Below, one piece after another: positions 1 through 9,727 of a stretch of 64,000 nt of DNA. The notes under the pieces are model-generated. The model did no database searches, was not told the origin of the DNA, and worked only from the letters and a program-made list of their open reading frames with translations. Origin of the DNA: Flagellimonas olearia. Its GTDB lineage: Bacteria > Bacteroidota > Bacteroidia > Flavobacteriales > Flavobacteriaceae. Position numbers and translations under genes: made by a program. The DNA lies in assembly GCF_009184425.1 (NCBI RefSeq), contig NZ_WELG01000001.1, positions 1,549,870 to 1,613,869 on the forward strand. The letters run 5' to 3'. How positions within the stretch are numbered: the first letter of the stretch is position 1; each line of letters starts with the position of its first letter.

Positions 1-158
1 AAATGGTTTTCGCAGGTTAAAGCTGCGCCAAAATAATTTCTCGGGAAATGGGGAATGTATATTCGGGAACCCTCAATAAATATTTGTTGGGTCCAAATCG
101 GAATTCGTTTTGCAACGAACCGTAAATGCTATGGAATCTAGGTTTGAAAAGTAAGAAA

Positions 159-896
159 CTAAGGATGGTTGTAATTAAGAAAAGAAGTCAAGAAACCCTC
201 TTTTTTTCGAATGGAAACAGGTATTTTTTTTCCATTTTTCAAAAAGATAATACCCGATTTATCATACTTGTCAATGAATTTCAAGTTTACCATGAACGAC
301 TGATGAGGTCTTGTAAAGGACACCTTTTCAAGCTGTTGTTCATATTCCTTTAAGGGTTTTGAGGCCACATACTTTTTTCCATTGTCCAGGTGGAACGTGG
401 TATAACCTTTATCAGATTCACAGTACAGTAGCTCTTGCAAATCTATTACCTGAAAACTATCACTCAGGGACAGCACTAAAGTAGAATCGTTTTTGTGCCA
501 AACTTGTTTTACCGTCTTTATCTGTTTTTTTTGTTCGGTTACGGGCAGTCTTTTGACTTTTTCCAAGGCCAATTGCAGTTCTTCAACATCCACAGGTTTC
601 AACAAATAGTCAACGGCCCCAATCTTTAACGCCCGCAAAGCGTATTCTTCATATGCGGTGATGAAGATCACTTTGAAATCCAAATGTTCGGTCTGGTCCA
701 AAAAATCAAAACCGGAACCGTCACTAAGGTTGATGTCCAAAAAGATTAGGTTCGGCTTACAAGCATTGGTCACCACTACCGCTTCTTTGACAGAACCGCA
801 TTCCCCTATGACCTCCACATCGGTTTCAATGGATTTCAACAAATTGAGCAGTCCTTTTCTAATATATTCTTTGTCTTCTACCAACAGTGCTTTCAT
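159..896 (-). CDS. LytTR-family response regulator
   Basis: Two-component response regulator of 245 residues. The receiver domain covers about residues 1-118, with the acidic pocket near E7/D8, the likely phospho-acceptor D54 in IFLDINLSDG, a conserved Thr in VIFITAY and Lys in LLKPVD. A LytTR DNA-binding domain fills about residues 140-245. Its start codon overlaps the stop of the upstream histidine kinase by 4 bp (893-896), so the pair is one transcription unit and very likely a cognate pair. LytTR regulators bind direct-repeat operators and activate transcription; the target genes cannot be told from the window. Family assignment is firm, the physiological role is unknown. Confidence 0.93.
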   Translation of the reverse strand: MKALLVEDKEYIRKGLLNLLKSIETDVEVIGECGSVKEAVVVTNACKPNLIFLDINLSDGSGFDFLDQTEHLDFKVIFITAYEEYALRALKIGAVDYLLKPVDVEELQLALEKVKRLPVTEQKKQIKTVKQVWHKNDSTLVLSLSDSFQVIDLQELLYCESDKGYTTFHLDNGKKYVASKPLKEYEQQLEKVSFTRPHQSFMVNLKFIDKYDKSGIIFLKNGKKIPVSIRKKEGFLTSFLNYNHP

Positions 897-3106
897 GCGG
901 CCTCAAGTTTTTTATAGGGTATCACCAATGTCACGACCGTACCCCTTTCGTGGTACCTTGCCCGGTCTTCAATGGTAACCGATCCATTCATTTTAAAATC
1001 TTTCGACAATATTTTTAGACGCTCCGAGGTTATGGCCGTTGCCAATGATTTCTTTCCGTTCCCTTTGTTTTCTTTATGGGAATCAATGCCAATCCCGTTG
1101 TCGGTTATCGTACAGATCAACGCTCCGTTTACATATTTGATAAGGGTTGCCAATTCCCTATCACCCTCAAGATCGGTAAACGCATGTTCAATGGCATTTT
1201 CAATGAAAGGCTGAATGAGCATGGGGGGGATTTCAAACAAAGAAGTGTCTAGGGCTTCATCAATTTCAATGGTATAATTGTATGCATCACTTTCCAGGTT
1301 ATGAAGCTCAAGATAGTTTTCCAAAGCCCTGATCTCTTGCGAAAGTAGTACCATTTTATCCCGTGAATTTTCCAATGTTATCCGCAAAAGCCTAGAAAAT
1401 CTTGACAAATAGCGAACTGACTTTTTCTCTTCCTTATTGAGTATCATGCCTTGTAGGACGGACAACGAGTTGAAGATAAAATGTGGTGTCATTTGTGATC
1501 GCAACAATTTTTGCTCCGTGACAATATTCTGGTTTTTGATCTTGATGGTATGGAATTTCTGATAGAAGACCATGGACCCCAACAAAATCGACACCAATAA
1601 AATACCAATAACCGCCCAAAGGTAATTTTGACGAGATCTGACCAGGTCTTGTGATGTTGTCATCACCGTTTTGGTCAGCTCCAGTTCCCGGATACTGGCA
1701 GAATCCAAGGCCTGCTTGTACTTGTATTCATATTCCAACTGGGCAACCTTTTCCACATTCTCTTTATTAAAAAGGCTATCGTTCAATGATTTGAATCGCT
1801 GGTGGCTTTCAAGAGCATCCTTGTAATTTCCTGTATTTTTGTAAATTTCGAAAAGCAGTTCCTGCGCCATACTTTGGTATAATAAAAGACCATGGTCTTC
1901 GGCCAACTTCTTGCTTTTTAAGGCATTGGTAAGTGCTTTATTATAGTCATGTTGATTTGCATTTACCTTCGCTAACCCCCAGTAAGAAATACATAAACCT
2001 TTTTGGTTTTGGATCTCCAAGCTTATCTTTCTTGATTGTTCATAATATTCATAAGCTTTCGTATAATTTTTTGTCTCCAAATAAATATACCCAATATTGT
2101 TCAAGACAAAAGATTCACCTCGTTTATCATTGACCTCTTTGTAAAGTTTTTGGCTTTTTTCCAAATATTCATAGGCCAGTTCAAGATTGTTCTTTTCTTT
2201 ATAGGCCAAGCCGATATTACTAAGGGTTTTTGAGTTTATTCCTTTATTGGCGCTTCCCGAAAGTGTCAGGATTTCTTCGAACAGTTCTATGGCCTTGTCA
2301 TATTTTTTCAGTGCCACATAAATATTGCCCATATTGCCCAATGTTAGCAGTACACGGCTTGTATTTGAATTTTTTTTTGCTATTACAAGAGTTTGGTTAC
2401 AATAATCAAGGGCTACAGGATAGTTTCCTTGGTTGGAATACGTAACGGAAATACCATTTAAACAGGATGAAATTCCTGATGGATTCCCAATTTCTTCATT
2501 TAATTTTAATGCCCTGAATAGGTATGACCTTGCCTCATTGTAATTGTCCATTTCTATGTAAGACCACCCCATCTCATATTGGACCTGGGCTATTTCTAGC
2601 TTGTTATTGATCGTTTCAAAAATTTCAAGCGATTTTTTGAAATAGGCCACTGCTTCATTTTGATTACCATTATAGTACATGTAAATACCCATGTTCTTGT
2701 AGCATGCAGCAATACCTTGGTTCCAAGCAATACGCTCATATAATTCAAGGGCCTTGGCATAATTTGAAAAGCCTCGTTCATAATTTGATTCATAGGCCTC
2801 TAGCAAACCCCTTACGTAAAAATTCTTGGCTTTTCCTTTGATGTAGTCAAGAGAATCTGCAAGCCGCTCTGATTCTGCCAAATATCCTTCCGCTATGGCG
2901 CGATCTTTTTCCAAATACCCATCAACCAAATGATGTAGGAGGTCCACCCTAACAATATCTCTTGTTTTATGATTTTCCAGTTCAACTTTAAGGCTATCTA
3001 TTTTGGGGCTTTGGGCTTGCATGTTTCCAATAGATAAGAACAAAAAGAACCAGCCAAAGAGTTTCAGGTAAAGTAACCTCCGTGTTGTTACACCTGCTTC
3101 GTTCAT
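893..3106 (-). CDS. TPR-containing LytS/YehU-type sensor histidine kinase
   Basis: Sensor kinase of 737 residues from the chosen start. A signal peptide (hydrophobic KLFGWFFLFLSIG, then QAQ) leads to an exported sensor region of tandem tetratricopeptide repeats (about residues 40-450). A coiled stretch, one membrane helix (about 495-520) and a cytoplasmic His_kinase domain follow, with QMTPHFIFNSL carrying the phospho-His. The HATPase region has PFIENAIEHAF and DNGIGI. The frame stays open upstream to an ATG at 3169, but the ATG at 3106 places the signal peptide at the N terminus and is preferred. TPR-sensor/LytTR pairs are common in Bacteroidota. The ligand is unknown. Confidence 0.9.
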   Translation of the reverse strand: MNEAGVTTRRLLYLKLFGWFFLFLSIGNMQAQSPKIDSLKVELENHKTRDIVRVDLLHHLVDGYLEKDRAIAEGYLAESERLADSLDYIKGKAKNFYVRGLLEAYESNYERGFSNYAKALELYERIAWNQGIAACYKNMGIYMYYNGNQNEAVAYFKKSLEIFETINNKLEIAQVQYEMGWSYIEMDNYNEARSYLFRALKLNEEIGNPSGISSCLNGISVTYSNQGNYPVALDYCNQTLVIAKKNSNTSRVLLTLGNMGNIYVALKKYDKAIELFEEILTLSGSANKGINSKTLSNIGLAYKEKNNLELAYEYLEKSQKLYKEVNDKRGESFVLNNIGYIYLETKNYTKAYEYYEQSRKISLEIQNQKGLCISYWGLAKVNANQHDYNKALTNALKSKKLAEDHGLLLYQSMAQELLFEIYKNTGNYKDALESHQRFKSLNDSLFNKENVEKVAQLEYEYKYKQALDSASIRELELTKTVMTTSQDLVRSRQNYLWAVIGILLVSILLGSMVFYQKFHTIKIKNQNIVTEQKLLRSQMTPHFIFNSLSVLQGMILNKEEKKSVRYLSRFSRLLRITLENSRDKMVLLSQEIRALENYLELHNLESDAYNYTIEIDEALDTSLFEIPPMLIQPFIENAIEHAFTDLEGDRELATLIKYVNGALICTITDNGIGIDSHKENKGNGKKSLATAITSERLKILSKDFKMNGSVTIEDRARYHERGTVVTLVIPYKKLEAA

Positions 3107-3798
3107 GGATGAGGATAGACAAACCATAGCAATCAACACATTACCCTGAAAACTGGTTTGTACATTCATATGTTATGCCACTATTGGACCGAAAGGACAA
3201 AATACGGCATTTAAATTTCGTTCGAAAGGTTATAAGGGTAGTTTTCTTTACAATGCACTACTGTAAATGTACATCTGTGAGATTGGGATAAATATCTGCA
3301 GACCCTGAACACATATTCGACAATCATTGCCATTCCCATTTGGTCTTCCTTTCGAATAATTGGTCACTACATGGTTTCAACTCCGTAATGGTCGTATAAC
3401 AGGAATACCAAGAAGTTTACAGGAAAGGTGGCTCCAATAGTATCTAAGGATTCCATAAAAAAACACTGAAAATCATAAGATTAACAGTGTTTTGATTTTA
3501 CCTGAAAAGGTTAAGTCGGGATGATTGGAAGAAAGCGTAACTTACAACACTCAAACAATCAATATTTTACACTTGTCTTAAAAACTGGTTAACCGAACTC
3601 TAAACTGTCTATAAAACAGTACATTCAGAGGCAAAACTTATGGATGTTTTACAAAGTAAATTTAATGATATTTCTTAAGAAACGGTTTAACATTAACCTA
3701 AGAGTAAGTTTTGCATGTTGAATCCCAACAAGTTTTAAATAATTTTATCAAATCTCAGTTTTATTTGTATTTCCTTGATGAATTAGATTTGACGTAGC
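3107..3798. other. Long intergenic region holding the left island boundary
   Basis: About 690 bases without a convincing gene on either strand. The first 130 bases are the leader of the kinase gene. At 3460-3529 lies a degenerate copy of the tRNA-Pro 3' end plus its terminator. The remainder to 3798 is AT-rich and is probably the 3' flank of the lipoprotein gene that ends at 3799. I see no further recognisable element. Confidence 0.6.
3460..3529. repeat. Distal copy of a 70-nt tRNA-Pro 3'-end/terminator repeat (putative att site)
   Basis: This segment matches 12673-12742 without gaps over 70 nt, by hand count 62 identities. On the minus strand it reads as the last 14 nt of the tRNA-Pro gene (one mismatch, in the T stem), a short linker (the most diverged part) and the tRNA terminator hairpin with CACTG/CAGTG arms. 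A displaced tRNA 3' end at the far side of an integrase-bearing segment is the usual mark of tRNA-targeted integration. An old tandem tRNA duplication is the main alternative. Confidence 0.7.
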
Positions 3799-4509
3799 CT
3801 ATTCCGCTTTAAAATTCCAGACTGGGCCAATGGAAACACCTCCTTTTCCATCCTTGGAGACTATTTTCCAAAAGTATTGATTTCCTGTTTCGATTGATAC
3901 GGAATATGTCATACTTTGATGTTCTTCTTCATAAAGAGGTGGATTCGCATCTGTACCAAAATATAAATCGAACATAAGTACATCCCCATCCTCATCACTG
4001 GTGAACCATTCCAAGGTGATGGAATTTCCTGTAACATTTGCATTTAAGACCGGTGCAATAAGTTCTGGTTGCGATGGCAGATTATTGGTTGTGGCCTCAG
4101 CTTCGGTATAAAATTTCCAGACATTGCTAAATTCGCTTCCATTGGAATTATTATCCAATGCCTTTACCCTCCAAAAAAGGGTGCTCCCCTTCTCCAAAAG
4201 AATATCAGCTGACAAATTGGAAGTAGAAATCTCACTTGCTTTACTGGAGAAATCTTCGTCATACGCCACTTCCACCATATATGTTATTGGATCACCGTCA
4301 ACATCCTCTGAAGCGTGCCAACTAAACTCAAGTTCATTGTCTATGCACAGAAGATCATTGGTAGGGTATACCAACAATGGCACTGAAGGCGGGTTGTTTT
4401 CACTTATGGGATCATCATCAGGCGGGTCAGTTTCCTCGCTGCCTCCTTTGCTGCAACCCACAACAAACAATAATAGCATGATATACTGCCAGTTTAAACC
4501 TAATCTCAT
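3799..4509 (-). CDS. Lipoprotein with two fibronectin III-like domains
   Basis: Protein of 236 residues. A lipoprotein signal peptide ends in the lipobox FVVGC, followed by an acidic SKGGSEETDPPDDD stretch that may act as a surface-export signal as known in flavobacteria. Two beta-sandwich repeats of about 95 residues follow. Each begins with a P-x-L-x-x-P motif and contains a W-x-x-S/D-x-D-x-D-G-D pattern and a FWKI/FWRV strand, as in FN3-like modules of Bacteroidota surface proteins. It is the last gene of a four-gene operon and overlaps the upstream T9SS gene by 4 bp. There is no catalytic signature, so an adhesion or binding role is only an inference. Confidence 0.8.
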   Translation of the reverse strand: MRLGLNWQYIMLLLFVVGCSKGGSEETDPPDDDPISENNPPSVPLLVYPTNDLLCIDNELEFSWHASEDVDGDPITYMVEVAYDEDFSSKASEISTSNLSADILLEKGSTLFWRVKALDNNSNGSEFSNVWKFYTEAEATTNNLPSQPELIAPVLNANVTGNSITLEWFTSDEDGDVLMFDLYFGTDANPPLYEEEHQSMTYSVSIETGNQYFWKIVSKDGKGGVSIGPVWNFKAE

Positions 4510-7500
4510 TTTTTTACTATTTTATGTGTCCTTTCTGTCCTACCTATTATTTTAACAAAATACATCCCTCTTGAATATTGGTCCATATCCATAGTGAATG
4601 AATTGTTTTGAACTTTTTCCGTGAAAGACTTCAAAAGACCTCCTTGAACATTGTACAATTCAATCGTAACATCTTCATTGCTTTCTGGAACCAAAAAAGT
4701 AGCATTGGAGAAAACAGGGTTGCGATATGAATCTTGCAAGATATCTTGTCCTATTTTGAACGAATATGTTCCCTCGCAATCATTTTTGGACGCTATGGAT
4801 ATTTCATCACCATCACCAACATTTATGGAAAAACTGCTTTCCTCAAACTCATCATATTCTTGTTGATTAACAAAAATCTTGTACGGTGCCGTACCTTTAT
4901 TCATAGTAATATTCAAACGTTGCGTTAGACCCATTTCCTGAGAACTTATTTTTGCCTCCAAACCTTCAGATTCAAGAATTGTAAACTCATAGCAGTATTG
5001 TATACCATAACCACCCTCTGTTACACAGAAAGGATATGTGCCTGGTGCCAAATCCTCAATTAAAAGTGTACTCGCAAAAACATATGAATTGCCGTCCATG
5101 AGTAAAATATAATTTGAACTTTCCATGGCCTCAACAGCCAAGGTGCCATTGCTTTTATCGGGGCAGGTTTCATCTGAGACAGTAATCTTAAAATTATCCG
5201 ATGCAAGTGCATCCAAAGTTATAAACGTCTCCGCTTCGGAATAGAAAACAGTGCCGTTGGAACCCGTTGCCCTAACTCTATAACTATATTCTGTTTCAGG
5301 CACAAGACCTAACAATTGGGCCACAAAGAGTGTGGTAAAACCAGTATTGGAAAATCCTGGGTCAGCATACGCAATCCTATCAAACTCCCCTCCAATTCCA
5401 TATTCCACAACGATGGATCTTAGATAACCATCATTTGTATATACCTTACCCATAACCTCCGCAACATTCCTTTTTACATTTTGAACCCCATCATTTTCTA
5501 CAATTGTTTTTGGGGATAGACTAAAAAATCCAGTGGGTCCGTATACCACTTTATCACCTTGTCGAGCCCTAATTCGGTATTGATAGGTTTCCATTTCATT
5601 CAACCCCGTTAATATGGTGGAAACAAAATAAGAGGTTCCAAAAGCAATACTGTTGGGTGAGACCTCACCTTGATTGGAAAAATCTTGAAATCCATATTCA
5701 AAAACAATCTCAGTCAGGTCCTCCTTATTCGCAGCTATATTAGCCCTTAAAGTCAATTCAAGATCAGAGACTATTGGGTTATAGTTGTCCACCCGAAATT
5801 CCGGTCTAGTGGTAAATAAAACAGTATCACTATAGACAGTTTCGTTGTCATAAACTGCTTTTGCTCTTATGGAATAGGTAGTTTCAGGCTGCAGGTTGAT
5901 TAATGATCCTGAGACATTCACCCTATCATCGCTTATTGTTACTGTATTGGGAGTACCAGAAATTTCATTTTCATCATCTTCCGAATCTATGCCGTATTCA
6001 AATGAAATATTTGTAAGGGGCTTATTATTTGAAATTACATTAACAATCGGAGTAGCTGAATTTGCCCAAATTTCAAGAACTGGGCCCATACTAAAACTAT
6101 AATTTTCGAGTGTTGTGACCGTTCCAATATTACTGTAATATTCCTCGCCATTATATGTGGCCACCGCTCTATAGGTATAGGTAGTATTTGGTTTCAACGT
6201 TTCCGCCGTAGCGGTTAGAAATCCTATGTTCTCATTTTTTTCAATAGTTCTATTAAAAGGCACGATTTGATCAAACGACCCTTCCTCTCCATATTCAAGC
6301 CTTAGATTTGTAAGTGTACCTGAGTTAGAGGCAAATATACTTTCTATACTTACCGATGTAGCTCTAACATCAGTAGCTTCACTTACTCTCACAACCACAT
6401 CCTCAGCAGTAACTTGACTCCTAAGAATGTTCCCGTTTATTCCCACTATAAAAATTTCATCCTGTTCAGTAATTGTGATGTCCCGTAAGCCATAAAGGGC
6501 ATAAACTAAGTTCCAAGTATAACCCCCATCTTCCGTTTTATAGATGTAACCTGAGTCTTCAACAACATAACCAACATTCTTGGAATAAAATTGAATTTTC
6601 TCATAATAACCATAAGGTAGCTCCAATTTTGTCCAAGTACTACCCCCATTTTCTGTTTTATAAAGAAGTCCTTCATCTCCAACCAAATAACCAGTCTCCA
6701 AATCCAAGAAATGAAAATCTTTAATATTCTCTTCAATGGTAAAAACCTGTGACCAATTTTCCCCACCGTCAATGGTTTTAAAAATTACGTTGTAATAATT
6801 GCCCACTCTGCTGCCAAATCCCACATCTTCATTTAAAAATTGTATCCGGCCTAGGGATTCGGAAAGCACAACCCTCCAGATTTCTCCACCATCCGTAGTT
6901 TTATAGGTTCTTCTTTGATTGAAACCGCCACTGATGAAACCAAGGTTTTCATTTACAAACTCTAGGCAATTGGCTCCCGAAGATTCAAAACTGAGTCCAA
7001 AATTTTCCGGTTTGACCCAAGTTTTTCCACCATCGGCAGTTTTATATATTTGACCTGCTCTGGATGATGTACCTGTACTACCACCTGCTATACAAAATCC
7101 AATATTTTCATCAATAAAGTCAAACTCTTCTGTATAAGAGCCCTCATTCGGTGTGCCTAAGTAGTCCCAATCCTGACCATTATTTAAGGAACCAAAAAAA
7201 TCAGAACCGACCTTAATTATTCCATTACCATTGGGCAAAAAATCAATTTGGTCTACCCTTCCATCTATGGGCGAGTAAAGATCCCAGATTTCACCTGAGT
7301 CCGTTGTCTTTGCTATTCTTCCCCTGTCGCCAACTGAGAATCCTTCATTTTCGTTAATAAAATAAACTCCATACATATCGGTTGAAGCAACATATGCGCT
7401 TTCAAAAGCTATACGTGTCCAAGTATCCCCACCATCGATAGTCTTATAAACGCCATACTCACCAGCACCGAAACCTATCTGATCACTGATAAATTGAAAA

Positions 7501-8219
7501 GAATAGATTGCTTGATATATACTCGTAGCTATCTCCTGCCAACTTTCACCACCATCAACAGTTTTATAATATTCACTATGCTCCCTTGTGGCAAAGCCCT
7601 CATTTTCATTTTTAAAGTAAACCGTAAAAAAGGAATTTGGTATAAAATTGGTGAAATCTGCTGTCACGTACCAATTGTCCCCTCCATCCACAGTCTTTAA
7701 AATCTGGCCATCGTCAGACACTGCATGGCCTACTAAATTGTTGGTGAAAAAGGTTTTGTTGACACGGGAATTGGGAATATTTTTTTGTACCCAATTATTT
7801 CCCCCATCCACTGAAACATAAATTGAATTATTTCCCGAGACGATTATAGTTTCAGAATCAATAATATTTACTGTGTTCAAAGACTCCGTAAACCCCACAT
7901 TGATCAATGTCCAATTTGACCCAGAGTCTCCAGTTTTCCAAATATTACCTCCATACCCCGCAATAACACCAAGGTCTTCCCTGAATTCAATATCGCTACC
8001 TCCCGATAATGATATTTTTAATTCCCAAAAATTACCTGAATCAACCGTTTCATAAAGTCCATTACTGGTGATATAAAAACCATGTGTTTCTGATACAAAG
8101 TGAATATCCAAGCCCCTATCCAAAGTAGGTTTGGGATTTAAAACTTCCCAATTCTCCTGTCCCAGGGCACAATATGCCGCAAGAATTGACACTAAAATTG
8201 AAAGTAGATGTTTGTTCAT
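4506..8219 (-). CDS. T9SS type A secreted protein with Ycf48/BNR-like propeller repeats
   Basis: Exported protein of 1237 residues with an N-terminal signal peptide ending near ALGQ. About residues 20-625 hold many repeats of the kind KTVDGGxxW, typical of Ycf48/BNR-like beta-propellers. About 625-1010 contain four or five FN3-like modules (LxxYRxRA, FEYG motifs). One SprB-like module follows, and about residues 1160-1237 form a T9SS type A sorting domain (IELYNVQG, SRGMYFVKI, final IVKK), so the protein should cross the outer membrane by T9SS and be anchored or released. It sits in a tight operon of surface proteins inside the island remnant. The Ycf48 resemblance is a fold, not evidence of a photosystem role. 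Confidence 0.87.
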   Translation of the reverse strand: MNKHLLSILVSILAAYCALGQENWEVLNPKPTLDRGLDIHFVSETHGFYITSNGLYETVDSGNFWELKISLSGGSDIEFREDLGVIAGYGGNIWKTGDSGSNWTLINVGFTESLNTVNIIDSETIIVSGNNSIYVSVDGGNNWVQKNIPNSRVNKTFFTNNLVGHAVSDDGQILKTVDGGDNWYVTADFTNFIPNSFFTVYFKNENEGFATREHSEYYKTVDGGESWQEIATSIYQAIYSFQFISDQIGFGAGEYGVYKTIDGGDTWTRIAFESAYVASTDMYGVYFINENEGFSVGDRGRIAKTTDSGEIWDLYSPIDGRVDQIDFLPNGNGIIKVGSDFFGSLNNGQDWDYLGTPNEGSYTEEFDFIDENIGFCIAGGSTGTSSRAGQIYKTADGGKTWVKPENFGLSFESSGANCLEFVNENLGFISGGFNQRRTYKTTDGGEIWRVVLSESLGRIQFLNEDVGFGSRVGNYYNVIFKTIDGGENWSQVFTIEENIKDFHFLDLETGYLVGDEGLLYKTENGGSTWTKLELPYGYYEKIQFYSKNVGYVVEDSGYIYKTEDGGYTWNLVYALYGLRDITITEQDEIFIVGINGNILRSQVTAEDVVVRVSEATDVRATSVSIESIFASNSGTLTNLRLEYGEEGSFDQIVPFNRTIEKNENIGFLTATAETLKPNTTYTYRAVATYNGEEYYSNIGTVTTLENYSFSMGPVLEIWANSATPIVNVISNNKPLTNISFEYGIDSEDDENEISGTPNTVTISDDRVNVSGSLINLQPETTYSIRAKAVYDNETVYSDTVLFTTRPEFRVDNYNPIVSDLELTLRANIAANKEDLTEIVFEYGFQDFSNQGEVSPNSIAFGTSYFVSTILTGLNEMETYQYRIRARQGDKVVYGPTGFFSLSPKTIVENDGVQNVKRNVAEVMGKVYTNDGYLRSIVVEYGIGGEFDRIAYADPGFSNTGFTTLFVAQLLGLVPETEYSYRVRATGSNGTVFYSEAETFITLDALASDNFKITVSDETCPDKSNGTLAVEAMESSNYILLMDGNSYVFASTLLIEDLAPGTYPFCVTEGGYGIQYCYEFTILESEGLEAKISSQEMGLTQRLNITMNKGTAPYKIFVNQQEYDEFEESSFSINVGDGDEISIASKNDCEGTYSFKIGQDILQDSYRNPVFSNATFLVPESNEDVTIELYNVQGGLLKSFTEKVQNNSFTMDMDQYSRGMYFVKIIGRTERTHKIVKK

Positions 8220-8236
8220 ATTTTTAACTTATAAAA

Positions 8237-9724
8237 TCAATCAAAAACGGCTGTTATCTTACGTCCTCTTCTCCCATCCTCAAGAAACCAAATCTCCGTC
8301 TCGGTAGGTTCTTTTCCATAATATGAGGGAAATACCGGAAATCTATCCAAAACGACCCTCATGTTTGTTTTCTCAGGGTTAACTGATATATCGGAACCTC
8401 TAGGATCCATCAAATAAATTGACCCATTGGGAGCAGGAATGGCAATGTAAGCAGTCAAATTCTCACCAGTTACCACCATTTCTTCATTGAGATGATATAC
8501 CTCTTTGTCCACAGTCAGTGGCAATGGTGCATCTTCTTGTTTTATATCCACGGTGACACTAGAAATGGTTTGGACACCATTCACCTCATACAATATTTTG
8601 TAATTGGAATAGGTTGGCGTGGCATCGGGAATGACAGTATTTATGTATGAGTTTTCAGTCAGCCCATTCATATAATCAGAATATTGCACAATATCGAGTG
8701 GGTAGGTATTCGTTCCATCAAACAAATAAATACTAGACCCTGGTAGCGACAAGTCGATAAAACTTCCAGAAATACTCATTTCCGCCCCTACAAAGAACTT
8801 TGGCTGAAAGCTATAGCCGCCAATATTTGTAATACGAGGCATGTTGGCTATGACCTTATATTCCTTCTCCTCCCCATTCTCAGCTGTTACGGTATACACC
8901 ACTGGGTTAGTGAAATCTTGAATTGAATTCAATTCGGGCGATAGTGAGGCATATTGTGAAATTGAAACCTGAGCTTCCAAATCAGTCAAATCATTTTCCC
9001 CAAAATCAAACGTAATGATTCCTAATTCCTCATCAATACTAGCCTCTACCATTGTTGTTCCATCTGTTACGGTGAACGATTCTATATTCCTTTCCTCACT
9101 CAATGGTCTGTTATTTACAATAACCCTATAGATTACTGGTGTACCGTCTGAAGCAGTTATGATATAAGGAACTATCCGAGAAAAGTCTTGAGCAATATCG
9201 GGAGACGGGTCAATAGAGGCCCCTTCAGAAATTTGGACTGTTGGCTTAAGGTTTGTAAGCTCTGCTCCAGCCACATTAAACTCAATTAACTTTTCTTCCT
9301 CATCAATGGTTCCTGCTATTGGCTCACCGTTCATCTCAAGTTCAAATAACAACACTGAGTTTTCTGAGTTCAATTGGGCATTGTTGACAATCACCTCATA
9401 GATCCTTTCATTTCCATTCTCCGCAGTCACTGTATAGAAGATTGAAGAGTTAAAATCTTGGGGGATAGAACTAGATGGTGTTAAAGTGGATTTAGCAGAT
9501 ACCGTGACTTTGGGCGCAAGGTTCTCCAAAATGGCATTCTGCATGTTAAACTCAATCGTATTTGAAGTATCATTAACATTCCCTTGAATAAATTCGCCAT
9601 TAACAGGCAGTTCGAAATTCAAGACATAATTCTCTGAACTTAACGGAATCTCTACCGATTCTTCATCTTTTGAACAACCGATGATTAAAAACAAAATGAG
9701 GGTTTTGGTTAAATACTTCTTCAT
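8237..9724 (-). CDS. Surface lipoprotein with three DUF5018-like repeats
   Basis: Lipoprotein of 495 residues. The signal peptide ends in LFLIIGC, followed by SKDEE, a close fit to the flavobacterial lipoprotein export signal (Cys, then Lys and acidic residues), so it is predicted to face outward. Three repeats of about 85 residues (roughly 30-115, 118-205, 206-295) each end in a xYTVTAENGxExxYxVxV-type strand resembling DUF5018. The C-terminal 190 residues look like two IPT/TIG-like beta domains. The neighbour upstream carries one further copy of the same repeat. No enzymatic motif is visible. It lies 3 bp downstream of the propeller lipoprotein gene and 17 bp upstream of the T9SS gene. Confidence 0.82.
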   Translation of the reverse strand: MKKYLTKTLILFLIIGCSKDEESVEIPLSSENYVLNFELPVNGEFIQGNVNDTSNTIEFNMQNAILENLAPKVTVSAKSTLTPSSSIPQDFNSSIFYTVTAENGNERIYEVIVNNAQLNSENSVLLFELEMNGEPIAGTIDEEEKLIEFNVAGAELTNLKPTVQISEGASIDPSPDIAQDFSRIVPYIITASDGTPVIYRVIVNNRPLSEERNIESFTVTDGTTMVEASIDEELGIITFDFGENDLTDLEAQVSISQYASLSPELNSIQDFTNPVVYTVTAENGEEKEYKVIANMPRITNIGGYSFQPKFFVGAEMSISGSFIDLSLPGSSIYLFDGTNTYPLDIVQYSDYMNGLTENSYINTVIPDATPTYSNYKILYEVNGVQTISSVTVDIKQEDAPLPLTVDKEVYHLNEEMVVTGENLTAYIAIPAPNGSIYLMDPRGSDISVNPEKTNMRVVLDRFPVFPSYYGKEPTETEIWFLEDGRRGRKITAVFD

Positions 9725-9727
9725 AAA

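Noticed and set aside
1-158. Short frames at the left edge (for example 1-36 ending KAAPK) and a weak hairpin near 104-119
   Set aside because: Too short to tell whether they are the end of a gene from outside the window; the hairpin lacks a T tract.
126-353. Plus-strand frame of 75 codons opposite the response regulator end
   Set aside because: Low-complexity hydrophobic peptide antisense to the LytTR domain, no family resemblance.
4506-8219. Photosystem II assembly factor (Ycf48/Hcf136) as a function for the T9SS protein
   Set aside because: Only the propeller repeat is shared; signal peptide, FN3 modules and T9SS domain show a secreted surface protein.
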